DNA of 23,108 nucleotides from Avidehalobacter sp964569265 (GCA_964569265.1 CAZMTO010000025.1:1-23108); one strand, 5' to 3'; counted from the stretch's first letter, positions 1 to 6,667 are shown. Notes: generated from the sequence alone by a model not told the origin. Made by a program: numbers and translations.

Positions 1-8
1 TATTAAAT

Positions 9-55
9 AAAGAACCATCGTTCACATTCGAGGTGTGTGGGCGGTGGTTCTTTTT
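9..55 (+). terminator. Rho-independent terminator of an upstream gene
   Basis: Arms 9-20 (AAAGAACCATCG) and 42-53 (CGGTGGTTCTTT) pair over 12 bp with one G-T wobble, around a 21-nt loop, and are followed by a T run. It presumably ends a plus-strand gene lying before the window. Confidence 0.7.
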
Positions 56-148
56 ATGGTTTAATGGGGTGCGGGGTAAAAATTTTTGCAAAAAAAATAA
101 AAAATTAAAAAACGGCGTTACATTTTGGCGGGTAAGCGGGTTTATATT

Positions 149-180
149 ATATAAAGAAAATTTTATATAAAGAAAATTTT
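149..180. repeat. 16-bp tandem duplication in the leader region of the first CuAO-N gene
   Basis: The 16-mer ATATAAAGAAAATTTT occurs twice head to tail (149-164 and 165-180). The second copy leads into the longer repeat shared with the downstream paralogue, where the matching place (1385-1398) has only one copy. Positions 61-148 are A/T-rich non-coding sequence in which I see nothing else. Confidence 0.75.
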
Positions 181-370
181 CTGTAAAAAAGTGTCACGTT
201 TTGGCAAGCAGGAGGTGTGTATACAGTAGAGCCGTAATTATAAAAAATTAAAAATAAAAAAAGGAGATGATTATTATGACGGCGATGACGATGGGAACGG
301 TAAGAAGTAAAATTTTGCTGACAGTGTTGGTTTTGGTGATGTTGTTTGGTTTGAGCAATGCGGCGTGGGC
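167..370 (+). repeat. Leader cassette, copy 1 (5' region plus signal-peptide codons)
   Basis: This stretch closely matches 1385-1586. From the Shine-Dalgarno region (about 257) to 370 the two copies are identical base for base. Further upstream they differ by small indels and substitutions in A-rich runs; for example, copy 1 reads TTGGCAAGCAGGAGG where copy 2 reads TTGGAAGCAGGGGG. Similarity falls abruptly at the signal-peptide cleavage site. The segment probably contains the promoter and 5' UTR (a TATACA at 220-225 could be a -10), but no convincing -35 is visible. Confidence 0.85.
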
Positions 371-1184
371 AGCCAATACCTGCCCGCTTAATGTGGACGG
401 TTTGGAGATTGGTACCAACGCAGTTAACGCCGACGGCGAAGCTCAGATATATATGGACGTGCAGCCGGAGGTTAAAAACGGGGTGTGCTATGTGCCCCTG
501 CGCTTTATAGGCGAGCTTTTTGGTGCGCAGGTGGATTACGCCGATAAGCAGGTTAAGCTGGCGCTGGACGATACAACCGTAAGCCTGACAATCGGCCACA
601 AGCTGGCAGTGCTTAACGGCAAAAGCTGTCAGCTTTTGGGGGCAAGCTACACCAAGGCCGGCCGCACTATGGTGCCGCTGCGCTTTATCAGTGAGGCATT
701 TGGCTGCAATGTAAATTACGAAGCCGGCAAAGTGTGGATAAATACGCTGATACCGATGATTGACGGCAAAACGGTGGGCGCGCTGCACATACAAAGCTAT
801 ATGACGATGGGTGGCCGGATAGACGAGGTTCGCGGGCATATTTTTGTAAAGCGTTATTATCAGGCGCTGCTGGCCGCTATGGGCGATGAAGTTGCGGCGC
901 CGCAGCATTACGGCAAGCAGTATGTGATGGATATGGACGATTATTACTATCTGGGCACGCAAAACCACTTTGTGGACGCTGCCGGGCTTGACGGCAAAGC
1001 GATACTTACCCTGACCGATTACAGTCTGGTTGTCAATCCGTACTCTGAGGAGCAAAAAGAGCTGCCGCAATATTTAATGCACGATGAAACCGCCGATAAG
1101 TGGTACAAGCTGGACTATGAAGCCTATATGGCGGCCGGCAAGTGGTGTATGGGCGGCGAAGAAATTTTTAATAATGTAGTGTGA
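276..1184 (+). CDS. Secreted copper amine oxidase N-terminal domain (CuAO-N) protein, paralogue 1
   Basis: Predicted exported protein of 302 residues. I chose ATG 276 because the Shine-Dalgarno GGAG (263-266) is 9 nt upstream; the in-frame ATG at 267 touches the Shine-Dalgarno and is unlikely. A signal peptide (basic VRSK, hydrophobic core, AWA cleavage site) is followed by a CuAO-N-like domain (Pfam PF07833 type) with two signature repeats, YVPLRFIGELFG near residue 70 and MVPLRFISEAFG near residue 130. Such domains are common in Firmicute surface proteins and usually lack oxidase activity. The C-terminal ~150 residues match no family I know but are shared with the next gene (DYYY..., KWYKL). 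Probable role: envelope or peptidoglycan-associated protein, function unknown. The next gene is a tandem paralogue with the same leader. Confidence 0.85.
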   Translation: MTAMTMGTVRSKILLTVLVLVMLFGLSNAAWAANTCPLNVDGLEIGTNAVNADGEAQIYMDVQPEVKNGVCYVPLRFIGELFGAQVDYADKQVKLALDDTTVSLTIGHKLAVLNGKSCQLLGASYTKAGRTMVPLRFISEAFGCNVNYEAGKVWINTLIPMIDGKTVGALHIQSYMTMGGRIDEVRGHIFVKRYYQALLAAMGDEVAAPQHYGKQYVMDMDDYYYLGTQNHFVDAAGLDGKAILTLTDYSLVVNPYSEEQKELPQYLMHDETADKWYKLDYEAYMAAGKWCMGGEEIFNNVV

Positions 1185-1237
1185 TAGTAAAATAATATAA
1201 TGCGATACTAAAAATGTGATAGTTGAAAATGCAGCAG

Positions 1238-1269
1238 AAACGCAGGCTTTCAGGGCCTGCGTTTTGTTG
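1238..1269 (+). terminator. Rho-independent terminator after the first CuAO-N gene
   Basis: Perfect 10-bp stem AAACGCAGGC (1238-1247) / GCCTGCGTTT (1255-1264) with a 7-nt loop and a T-rich tail. It separates the two paralogues into independent transcription units. The 307-bp gap to the next start (1185-1491) also holds a 9-bp A/T hairpin (AAAAATATG 1351-1359 / CATATTTTT 1369-1377) and then leader cassette copy 2. Confidence 0.85.
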
Positions 1270-1384
1270 CCAAAAGCGGAATTTAGCGGTATTTTGCTGC
1301 TGCGGCTGCGATATAAACATACCCATGGCCACACCACAAAAGCTGACGGAAAAAATATGTAAAGTTAGCATATTTTTTTGGTTA

Positions 1385-1586
1385 ATAAAGAAAATTTTCT
1401 GTAAAAAAGTGTCACGTTTTGGAAGCAGGGGGTGTGTATACAGTAGAGCCGTAATCAAAAAATAAAAAAAATAAAAAAGGAGATGATTATTATGACGGCG
1501 ATGACGATGGGAACGGTAAGAAGTAAAATTTTGCTGACAGTGTTGGTTTTGGTGATGTTGTTTGGTTTGAGCAATGCGGCGTGGGC
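1385..1586 (+). repeat. Leader cassette, copy 2 (5' region plus signal-peptide codons)
   Basis: Second copy of 167-370. Identity is complete from about 1473 to 1586, covering the ribosome binding site and all signal-peptide codons including synonymous positions. The mature-protein codons that follow are clearly diverged. Each paralogue therefore has its own nearly identical control region. Confidence 0.85.
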
Positions 1587-2391
1587 GGCCACCACCTGCA
1601 AGCTTTATGTGGATGACATGCTGATTGGCACTGATGTGCCGCAGACAGAGGAAGATCCGCAGGTTTATATGGATGTGCCGCCGGAGGTTAAAAACGGCGT
1701 GAGCTATGTGCCGCTGCGTTTTGTGGGCGAGCTGTTTGGCGCGGAGGTTAACCTGGCGTGGAGCAAAGTGTGGGTGACGCTGGATGACACGCTGATTTCG
1801 TTGACGATTGGCGAGAAAACTGCCAGGGTGAATGACCGGACATTGGAACTGGCGGGTGCAAGCTATGTTAAAAATGGGCGCACGATGGTGCCCTTGCGCT
1901 TTATATCAGAGGCGTTTGGTTACAAGGTGAACTATGCGAACAGCAAGATTTGGATTAAAACGCCGCCGCTGGTGATTGATGGCAAAGAAGTGGCCATTAT
2001 GACCGGTGAAACGCATATGACGGCTGAGGCTTTTTGGACTGATTATCGCGGCAATATCGGTATAAATGGTTTGTGGAATTTGTTTGAGGGGACGAAAATA
2101 CGGGAAATTGAGGAGCCTGCCGGTGCCAAGGCGGAGTTTATTTCCTTTTCAAGCGTTGAAGATTATTATTTTGGTGAGGATATATACCATTTTGTGGGTG
2201 CAGATGGAGTAACGATAGCCAGCCTACACTGTTATATATTGCAAAACGGTGATGCAGAGGTGCTGAACAAACCTAAGTATATTATGCAGGATGAGGTGAG
2301 CGGCAAATGGTATGAGATGTCGCAGGCGCTTGATAAGGACAAGGTTTGGGAGCTGAAGTGTGGAATGTTTGTGGTGGGCAATCGGGCATAG
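1492..2391 (+). CDS. Secreted copper amine oxidase N-terminal domain (CuAO-N) protein, paralogue 2
   Basis: 299 residues from ATG 1492, placed 9 nt after GGAG (1479-1482); the in-frame ATG at 1483 abuts the Shine-Dalgarno. Its signal peptide is identical to that of the preceding gene and ends in AWA. The CuAO-N-like region has the motifs YVPLRFVGELFG and MVPLRFISEAFG. The C-terminal half aligns loosely with paralogue 1 (EDYYF against DDYYY, KPKYIMQDE against LPQYLMHDE) but is heavily diverged. Likely an exported envelope protein of unknown role. No clear terminator follows before the ribosomal operon promoter 40 bp downstream, so read-through is possible. Confidence 0.85.
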   Translation: MTAMTMGTVRSKILLTVLVLVMLFGLSNAAWAATTCKLYVDDMLIGTDVPQTEEDPQVYMDVPPEVKNGVSYVPLRFVGELFGAEVNLAWSKVWVTLDDTLISLTIGEKTARVNDRTLELAGASYVKNGRTMVPLRFISEAFGYKVNYANSKIWIKTPPLVIDGKEVAIMTGETHMTAEAFWTDYRGNIGINGLWNLFEGTKIREIEEPAGAKAEFISFSSVEDYYFGEDIYHFVGADGVTIASLHCYILQNGDAEVLNKPKYIMQDEVSGKWYEMSQALDKDKVWELKCGMFVVGNRA

Positions 2392-2433
2392 AAAAAATAA
2401 TTGACAAAGGGAGGATTTTTTTGGTTAAAAGTC

Positions 2434-2462
2434 TTGCAATGCAGAAAAAATTGTGATACCAT
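2434..2462 (+). promoter_or_regulatory. Sigma-A-type promoter of the rpmG-secE-nusG operon
   Basis: TTGCAA (2434-2439), a 17-bp spacer, and TACCAT (2457-2462) preceded by TGA, which gives an extended -10. Transcription would start near 2470, about 50 nt before rpmG. A second TTGACA lies at 2401-2406 with only a weak partner (TTAAAA, 18-bp spacer). Confidence 0.55.
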
Positions 2463-2519
2463 ATATAAGTATTACATTATTATACTTGGGTAAGATGTGC
2501 AGGTTTAGGAGGTGGCACT

Positions 2520-2669
2520 ATGCGAGTAGCTATTACTCTGGCTTGTGGTGATTGCAAAAATCGTAACTACATTACGACGAAAAATAAGAAAACCACGCCC
2601 GACAGACTGGAAATTAAAAAGTATTGCCCTCATTGCAAAACTCATACCAGTCACAAGGAAACAAAATAA
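2520..2669 (+). CDS. rpmG: 50S ribosomal protein bL33
   Basis: 49-residue protein starting MRVAITLACGDC at ATG 2520, with AGGAGGTG just upstream. It carries the two CxxC pairs of the zinc-binding bL33 form (CGDC near residue 9 and CPHC near residue 36) and the family's basic, NYITTKNKK-like core. bL33 is a small large-subunit protein near the E site. Its position before secE and nusG is the standard bacterial order rpmG-secE-nusG. Length and motifs fit the family, and I see no anomaly. Confidence 0.95.
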   Translation: MRVAITLACGDCKNRNYITTKNKKTTPDRLEIKKYCPHCKTHTSHKETK

Positions 2670-2696
2670 GTTAAAAATTTTTAAGGATGTGAGCAA

Positions 2697-2981
2697 ATGG
2701 CTGACATAGATTCTAAGCTGGTTAAAACCAGCAGCGAAAAAAAAGCCGAAGCCAAAAAGGCTGCGGAGAAAAAAGCCGCAGACAAAGCCAAAAAGCCCGC
2801 TCCCAAATCCGCCGGTTTTTTTAAGAGCGTTTCGATTGAGCTTAAAAAAGTTCACTGGCCGGACAAAGAGAAGGTTGTTAAATATACCGGCGTTGTGTTT
2901 GGCGTAGTCATTGTTCTGGGTACCGTTATCTGGCTGTTTGACACCGGATTTTCGGCAATGCTGGGCCTTATCATAGGTTGA
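2697..2981 (+). CDS. secE: Preprotein translocase subunit SecE
   Basis: 94 residues. The first ~40 are a Lys/Ala-rich cytoplasmic extension, followed by the conserved amphipathic segment (ELKKVHWPDKEKV, near residue 53) and one transmembrane helix (about residues 64-82). This is the single-spanning SecE typical of Gram-positive-type lineages. SecE clamps SecY in the inner-membrane SecYEG export channel. AAGGATG lies 7-13 nt before ATG 2697. It is between rpmG and nusG, with 27 nt to the former and only 12 nt to the nusG start, consistent with one transcript. Confidence 0.95.
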   Translation: MADIDSKLVKTSSEKKAEAKKAAEKKAADKAKKPAPKSAGFFKSVSIELKKVHWPDKEKVVKYTGVVFGVVIVLGTVIWLFDTGFSAMLGLIIG

Positions 2982-2993
2982 TAGGTGGACGCT

Positions 2994-3533
2994 ATGGCGG
3001 AAAATAAAAAACAGTGGTTTGTTGTTCATACTTATTCCGGCTACGAAAATAAGGTGAAGATGAACCTGGAGCGCCGTACCGAAACTATGAATATGGAAGA
3101 CTGTATCTTTCGTATCATTGTTCCGCTGGAAGATGAAGTTCAGGTTAAGGATGGCGTAAGAAAAGTTATCAAGCGCAAAGTATATCCCGGTTATGTAATG
3201 GTAGAAATGGTGTTGACCGATGATTCGTGGTATGTGGTTAGAAACACCACGGGCGTTACCGGTTTTGTTGGCACGGGTTCTAAGCCGGTGCCGCTTGACG
3301 AGCACGAGGTGCAGATGATTTTGCGCCAGATGGGCTACACCGACGCTAATGTTCGCTACGACTATGAAGTTGGCGAGCAGGTTCGCGTTATTGACGGTTC
3401 GTTTTCGGGCGTTACCGGCACGGTGGTAGAGGTAAACCCGGAAAAAGACCGCATTAAGGTGCAGGTGGATATGCTGGGCAGTTCGGCCAGTGTGGACTTG
3501 GGCTATTTACAGTTAGAAAAACTGCCGCGCTGA
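2994..3533 (+). CDS. nusG: Transcription termination/antitermination factor NusG
   Basis: 179 residues from ATG 2994. I prefer this start to the in-frame GTG at 2985 because AGGTGG (2983-2988) lies 5 nt before it. The N-terminal NGN domain begins KQWFVVHTYSGYENKV and includes KRKVYPGYVMVEM. The C-terminal KOW domain lies at about residues 125-175 (GEQVRVIDGSFSGVTGTV). NusG binds RNA polymerase and modulates pausing, Rho termination and coupling to the ribosome. It ends 165 nt before rplK, a gap containing the L1-like motif. Confidence 0.96.
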   Translation: MAENKKQWFVVHTYSGYENKVKMNLERRTETMNMEDCIFRIIVPLEDEVQVKDGVRKVIKRKVYPGYVMVEMVLTDDSWYVVRNTTGVTGFVGTGSKPVPLDEHEVQMILRQMGYTDANVRYDYEVGEQVRVIDGSFSGVTGTVVEVNPEKDRIKVQVDMLGSSASVDLGYLQLEKLPR

Positions 3534-3633
3534 GCAATTTTGTAAGTAAGCTGCCGCAAGGCAATGTGTATAACATCATATATATTTATTTAGGGGTTTT
3601 CTCGGGTTGGGGCTTATGCTTTGGCCTGAGTTA

Positions 3634-3674
3634 GTGGGAGAACGTGGCCATTGGGGCTAAGTTCGCCATACCAC
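3634..3674 (+). promoter_or_regulatory. L1-binding-site-like mRNA motif before rplK
   Basis: The RNA would fold as GTGG (3634-3637) / CCAC (3671-3674), an asymmetric internal loop GA (3638-3639) opposite GCCATA (3665-3670), then GAAC (3640-3643) / GTTC (3661-3664). The same stem and loop (GA opposite GCYAYA) recurs before rplA. Ribosomal protein L1 is known to repress the L11-L1 operon by binding an mRNA mimic of its 23S site, and this layout fits. A separate upstream helix is possible between CTCGGG (3601-3606) and CCTGAG (3625-3630). That L1 is the ligand is inference. Confidence 0.55.
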
Positions 3675-3698
3675 ATTTTTATCGAGGAGGTGTCCAAA

Positions 3699-4124
3699 TT
3701 GGCTAAGAACGTTGTGGCAATTATTAAGTTGCAGATCGAGGCCGGTAAAGCAAACCCGGCGCCGCCCGTTGGCCCTGCACTGGGTCAGCACGGTGTCAAC
3801 ATTATGGGCTTTTGTAAGGAGTTTAACGAGCGCACCAAGAACGATGCAGGTATGATCATCCCTGCTGAGATCTCGGTTTACGACGACCGTTCCTTCAGCT
3901 TTGTGCTGAAAACTCCCCCGGCTGCTGTTTTGCTTAAAAAAGCTGCCGGCATTTCTACTGCGTCCGGTGAGCCGAACAAGAAAAAGGTCGGCACTGTTAC
4001 CAAAGCGCAGGTTCAGGCTATTGCCGAACAGAAAATGCCCGACTTAAATGCTGCTTCTGTAGAAGCTGCCATCAGCATGGTAGAAGGTACGGCCCGCAGC
4101 ATGGGTATTGTTGTGGCTGAATAA
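3699..4124 (+). CDS. rplK: 50S ribosomal protein uL11
   Basis: 141 residues starting at TTG 3699 (MAKNVVAIIKLQIEAGKA). AGGAGG (3685-3690) lies 8 nt upstream and the resulting length is exactly the usual one for L11; a longer in-frame extension to 3651 would run through the regulatory hairpin. Both domains are recognisable: the N-terminal GKANPAPPVGPALGQHG loop and the C-terminal rRNA-binding domain ending in the ARSMGI motif. L11 forms the GTPase-associated centre with 23S rRNA and L10-L12 and is the target of thiopeptides and RelA. It is transcribed with rplA. Confidence 0.95.
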   Translation: MAKNVVAIIKLQIEAGKANPAPPVGPALGQHGVNIMGFCKEFNERTKNDAGMIIPAEISVYDDRSFSFVLKTPPAAVLLKKAAGISTASGEPNKKKVGTVTKAQVQAIAEQKMPDLNAASVEAAISMVEGTARSMGIVVAE

Positions 4125-4169
4125 GCCCGCTTAAACTACAAAAATTACTGCGGCTGTGCCGCGATATAA

Positions 4170-4204
4170 GTGGGAGGAAGCTTTTTAAGCTGCCGCTACA
4201 CCAC
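4170..4204 (+). promoter_or_regulatory. L1-binding-site-like mRNA motif before rplA
   Basis: GTGG (4170-4173) pairs with CCAC (4201-4204). The internal loop has GA (4174-4175) opposite GCTACA (4195-4200). The inner stem is GGAAGCTT (4176-4183) / AAGCTGCC (4187-4194), with one A-G mismatch and a TTT loop. The Shine-Dalgarno of rplA begins 1 nt after the outer stem, so protein binding here could block initiation. A small GC hairpin, GCGGC (4150-4154) / GCCGC (4158-4162), precedes it. Confidence 0.6.
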
Positions 4205-4221
4205 AAAGGAGGTTAAAAAAT

Positions 4222-4917
4222 ATGCCTAAACACGGCAAAAAGTATGCTGATATTGCAAAATCTTACGATTTGAATAAAGTGTACGAAGTAGAAGAAGCAA
4301 TTGGCCTGGTTAAAAAGAACGCTACGGCCAAGTTTGACGAAACTGTAGAGGTTGCTGTTCGCTTGGGTTTGGACCCTCGCCAGTCTGACCAGCAGATTCG
4401 TGGTGCGGTGGTACTGCCTAACGGTACCGGCGTTACCAGCAGAGTATTGGTTTTTGCCAAGGGTGAAAAAGCTAAGGAAGCCGAAGCTGCCGGTGCTGAT
4501 TTTGTCGGCGCTGAAGAATTGGTTGCTAAAATTCAGGGCGGCTGGTTTGACTTTGACGTTGCCATTGCAACCCCCGATATGATGGGCGTTGTTGGTAAGA
4601 TTGGTCGTTTGCTTGGCCCCAAGGGCTTAATGCCTAACCCCAAAACCGGTACGGTTACCATGGATGTTACCAAGGCCATTAACGAATCTAAGGCCGGCAA
4701 AGTAGAATACCGCCTGGATAAGGCTGCCAATGTTCACGCTCGTATCGGTAAGGCTTCGTTTACTGTAGAGCAGTTGGTTGGCAACTACAACGCTTTGGTA
4801 GAAACCATCATCAAGGTTAAGCCCGCTGCTGCCAAGGGTCAGTACATCAAAAACATTGCTGTATCTTCGACCATGAGCCCGGCGGTTAAGATCAACACCT
4901 TAAAGCCTCTGGCTTAA
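4222..4917 (+). CDS. rplA: 50S ribosomal protein uL1
   Basis: 231 residues, the normal length. It begins MPKHGKKYADIAKSYD and contains the conserved domain II stretch MMGVVGKIGRLLGPKGLMPN (about residues 118-137), followed by the KTGTVT strand. AAGGAGG (4206-4212) lies 9 nt before ATG 4222. L1 forms the mobile L1 stalk at the E site and also acts as translational repressor of its own operon, which agrees with the mRNA motifs before rplK and rplA. It is followed by a 228-nt leader for rplJL. Confidence 0.96.
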   Translation: MPKHGKKYADIAKSYDLNKVYEVEEAIGLVKKNATAKFDETVEVAVRLGLDPRQSDQQIRGAVVLPNGTGVTSRVLVFAKGEKAKEAEAAGADFVGAEELVAKIQGGWFDFDVAIATPDMMGVVGKIGRLLGPKGLMPNPKTGTVTMDVTKAINESKAGKVEYRLDKAANVHARIGKASFTVEQLVGNYNALVETIIKVKPAAAKGQYIKNIAVSSTMSPAVKINTLKPLA

Positions 4918-4954
4918 TTGATCAACCCAATTTTGCTTAAATTCAATAACTCTT

Positions 4955-5090
4955 TGCCATAGACAGCAGGTAGCAATTTTGCCTAAAGGTGCTGCGTTTG
5001 CAGGGCCGCCAGCCGAGGTAGAGCGTTTTGTGTGTTCTGTTAATACGGAAAATTCAAAGCTCTCTGTTTCGGCAGAGAGCTTTATTGATT
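4955..5090 (+). promoter_or_regulatory. L10 (rplJL) ribosomal protein leader with attenuator
   Basis: The untranslated region before rplJ contains the typical L10-leader segment ATAGACAGCAGG (4959-4970), later GCCGAGGTAGAG (near 5012), and a strong hairpin AAAGCTCTCTG (5056-5066) / CAGAGAGCTTT (5073-5083) with a TTTCGG loop. This matches the Firmicutes L10 leader (Rfam L10_leader type), in which L10 or L10-(L12)n binding controls rplJL. The hairpin is followed by TTATTGATTTT, a weak U tract, so it is a plausible attenuator rather than a full terminator. Confidence 0.75.
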
Positions 5091-5145
5091 TTGAGATATA
5101 AATCAAGCGTGCGTGGCGCGTATTTTAAGGAGGTGTAAGTTTTAG

Positions 5146-5700
5146 ATGAAACCGCAGATGATTCGTAAGGAAGAACAGGTTGCCCAGTTGCAGGCTTGGA
5201 TTGAAGAAAGCGCTGCTATTGTTTTGGCCGATTACCGTGGTTTGACCGTTGCCGAAGATACTGAGCTGCGTTCTCAGTTGCGCAAAGGCGAGGTTGGCTA
5301 CAAGGTTGCTAAAAACACTTTGATTAAGCGTGCTGCCAACAACCTGGAAATTACCGATTTGGATGAATATTTGGAAGGCCCGACCGTTTTGGCATATTCT
5401 GCCGACCCGATTGCTGTTAGCAAAATTTTGGCTGAATTTGCTGAAAAACACACCAAGCTGGAGATTAAAGCCGGTTTGGTAGACGGCAAGGCAGTTACTG
5501 CTGACGAAATTAAGGCACTGGCAAAAATGCCCAGCCGCGAGGTTCTGCTCGGCAGATTTTTGGGTTCTTTGCAGTCTTCTCTGTACGGCTTTGCTCGTGC
5601 TATCGACGCTGTGCGTGAAAAGGCTGAAAACGGTGAACCTTTGGTAGCAGAGGCTGCTCCGGCAGAAGCTGCTGCTGAGGAAGCTCCGGCTGCTGAATAA
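5146..5700 (+). CDS. rplJ: 50S ribosomal protein uL10
   Basis: 184 residues from ATG 5146 after AAGGAGGTG (5127-5135). The N-terminal domain has the usual AAIVLADYRGLTVAE-like motif and YKVAKNTLIKRA near residue 48. The C-terminal helix that binds L7/L12 dimers is followed by a ~20-residue Ala/Glu/Pro tail (EAAPAEAAAEEAPAAE), which makes it slightly longer than the common 165-175 residues. L10 anchors the L12 stalk to L11 and 23S rRNA and autoregulates through the leader upstream. rplL follows 79 nt downstream. Confidence 0.95.
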   Translation: MKPQMIRKEEQVAQLQAWIEESAAIVLADYRGLTVAEDTELRSQLRKGEVGYKVAKNTLIKRAANNLEITDLDEYLEGPTVLAYSADPIAVSKILAEFAEKHTKLEIKAGLVDGKAVTADEIKALAKMPSREVLLGRFLGSLQSSLYGFARAIDAVREKAENGEPLVAEAAPAEAAAEEAPAAE

Positions 5701-5779
5701 GCCGGAATATGGGCGCATAAGCCCTGAAATATCAGAAATTTACTAAAAAAATAATAAAAAAGGATAAGAGGTGCAAACC

Positions 5780-6151
5780 ATGACTAAGATTGAAGAAATC
5801 ATTGAAGCCATTGAAGGTATGACTATATTGGAGCTTAACGATTTGGTTAAAGCTGTAGAGGAGAAGTTTGGTGTAAGCGCAGCTCCCGTTGCTGTTGCTG
5901 GCGCTGCTGTTGCTGCTGAAGGCCCGGCTGTTGAGGAACAGACCGAGTTCGACGTTGTTTTGACTTCTGCCGGCGACAAGAAGGTTAACGTTATTAAGGT
6001 TGTTCGTGAGCTGACCGGCCTGGGCCTGAAGGAATCCAAGGAGCTGGTTGACGGCGCTCCTTCTACCGTTAAGGAAAAGGTTAGCAAGGACGATGCTGAA
6101 GCTGCTAAGGCTAAGCTGGAAGAGGCTGGCGCTTCTGTAGAACTGAAGTAA
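5780..6151 (+). CDS. rplL: 50S ribosomal protein bL12 (L7/L12)
   Basis: 123 residues from ATG 5780 (MTKIEEIIEAIEGMTILEL); GAGGTG (5767-5772) is 7 nt upstream, so the in-frame GTG at 5771 is part of the Shine-Dalgarno. The N-terminal dimerisation domain is followed by an Ala/Val/Gly hinge (about residues 35-50) and the C-terminal domain (EFDVVL, VIKVVRELTGLGLKESK), which recruits translational GTPases. Downstream, rpoB is not present; a palindromic repeat begins 2 nt after the stop codon, and a bidirectional terminator follows at 6330. Confidence 0.96.
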   Translation: MTKIEEIIEAIEGMTILELNDLVKAVEEKFGVSAAPVAVAGAAVAAEGPAVEEQTEFDVVLTSAGDKKVNVIKVVRELTGLGLKESKELVDGAPSTVKEKVSKDDAEAAKAKLEEAGASVELK

Positions 6152-6152
6152 A

Positions 6153-6307
6153 AACCGCAATAACGGCACATCTGCTGTGTTGTCAGTCTTCTCGCTTGTC
6201 GGCGTACCATTAGTACGCCTCCGGCGACTCGTCGACTGACGCCTTGCATCTGTACCATTCTTGCAATTTTTTAATAATTGAACCGCAATAACGGCACATC
6301 TGCTGTG
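6153..6307. repeat. Dispersed palindromic repeat element after rplL
   Basis: A 27-bp sequence (begins AACCGCAATAACGGCAC) occurs identically at 6153-6179 and 6281-6307. Between them is an imperfect palindrome, 6182-6240: outer arms GTCAGTC (6182-6188) / GACTGAC (6234-6240), inner arms GGCGTAC (6201-6207) / GTACGCC (6213-6219), loop CATTA. The core (GTCAG..., CTCGCTTGTCGGC, CCTTGCATC) matches the repeats at 19158-19379. It is non-coding; apparent reading frames through it are artefacts of the repeat. Confidence 0.8.
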
Positions 6308-6323
6308 CCATGCTGTTTACTTT

Positions 6324-6376
6324 AAAAACAAACCCCGCTGTGGAAGATCCATGGCGGGGTTTTTGCTTTTGTGGGG
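6324..6376. terminator. Bidirectional terminator, 53-bp copy 1
   Basis: Stem AAACCCCGC (6330-6338) / GCGGGGTTT (6354-6362), extended inward by TGTGG / CCATG with two wobbles, and a 5-nt loop (6344-6348). T-rich tails exist on both strands, so it can end rplJL on the plus strand and the Xre gene on the minus strand. The whole 53 bp recurs at 6875-6927 with two substitutions. Confidence 0.9.
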
Positions 6377-6379
6377 CAT

Positions 6380-6667
6380 TTAATTTTGTTTGCGCAATGC
6401 CTGAGAAAGCTGAGTGAGCAGGGCAATGTGATCGTCAGACAAACCGGATACGTCGATAGTGCAAGCCTGCCCAAGACCCAAAAGGTAATCGCAGGATACG
6501 CCAAACAGGGCGGCCAGTTTAACCAGAATATCATATGACGGCTGGCGCGTTGACAGCTCGTAAGAAGATATCATAGCTTTGCTGACACCGACACGGTCGG
6601 CCACCTGCTGTTGTGTTAAGTTGCGGGTTTTACGTAAATCTCGCAAACGATGTCCTAAGTCAACCAT
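6380..6667 (-). CDS. Small Xre-family (Cro/CI-type) HTH transcriptional regulator
   Basis: 95 residues from ATG 6667, 7 nt after AAGGAG; an in-frame ATG at 6673 is too close to that site. Residues ~6-60 form a classic Xre helix-turn-helix (LRDLRKTRNLTQQQVADRVG, then VSKAMISSYE and the PSYDILVKLA helix, ending in SCDYLLG). A short C-terminal stretch (LSDDHIALLTQLSQALRKQ) may dimerise. Targets are unknown. It lies alone between two copies of a 53-bp terminator and reads away from a short intergenic region with a GTAGT-AA-ACTAC inverted repeat (6756-6767) that could be its operator. This kind of gene is common in mobile or stress loci. Confidence 0.85.
   Translation of the reverse strand: MVDLGHRLRDLRKTRNLTQQQVADRVGVSKAMISSYELSTRQPSYDILVKLAALFGVSCDYLLGLGQACTIDVSGLSDDHIALLTQLSQALRKQN

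Noticed and set aside
147..1070. Minus-strand open frame (307 codons) opposite the first CuAO-N gene
   Set aside because: The plus strand has a signal peptide, domain motifs and a Shine-Dalgarno; the minus frame has none of these.
1297..1344. Resemblance of GCTGCGGCTGCGATATAA...CCACACCACAAAAG to the leader of rplA
   Set aside because: The paired GTGG strand and the GA loop are missing, so it would not form the L1 motif; probably chance.
2505..3305. Long minus-strand open frame (266 codons) opposite rpmG, secE and nusG
   Set aside because: It overlaps three well-identified genes and has no recognisable domain or ribosome binding site; it is a mirror frame of codon-biased genes.
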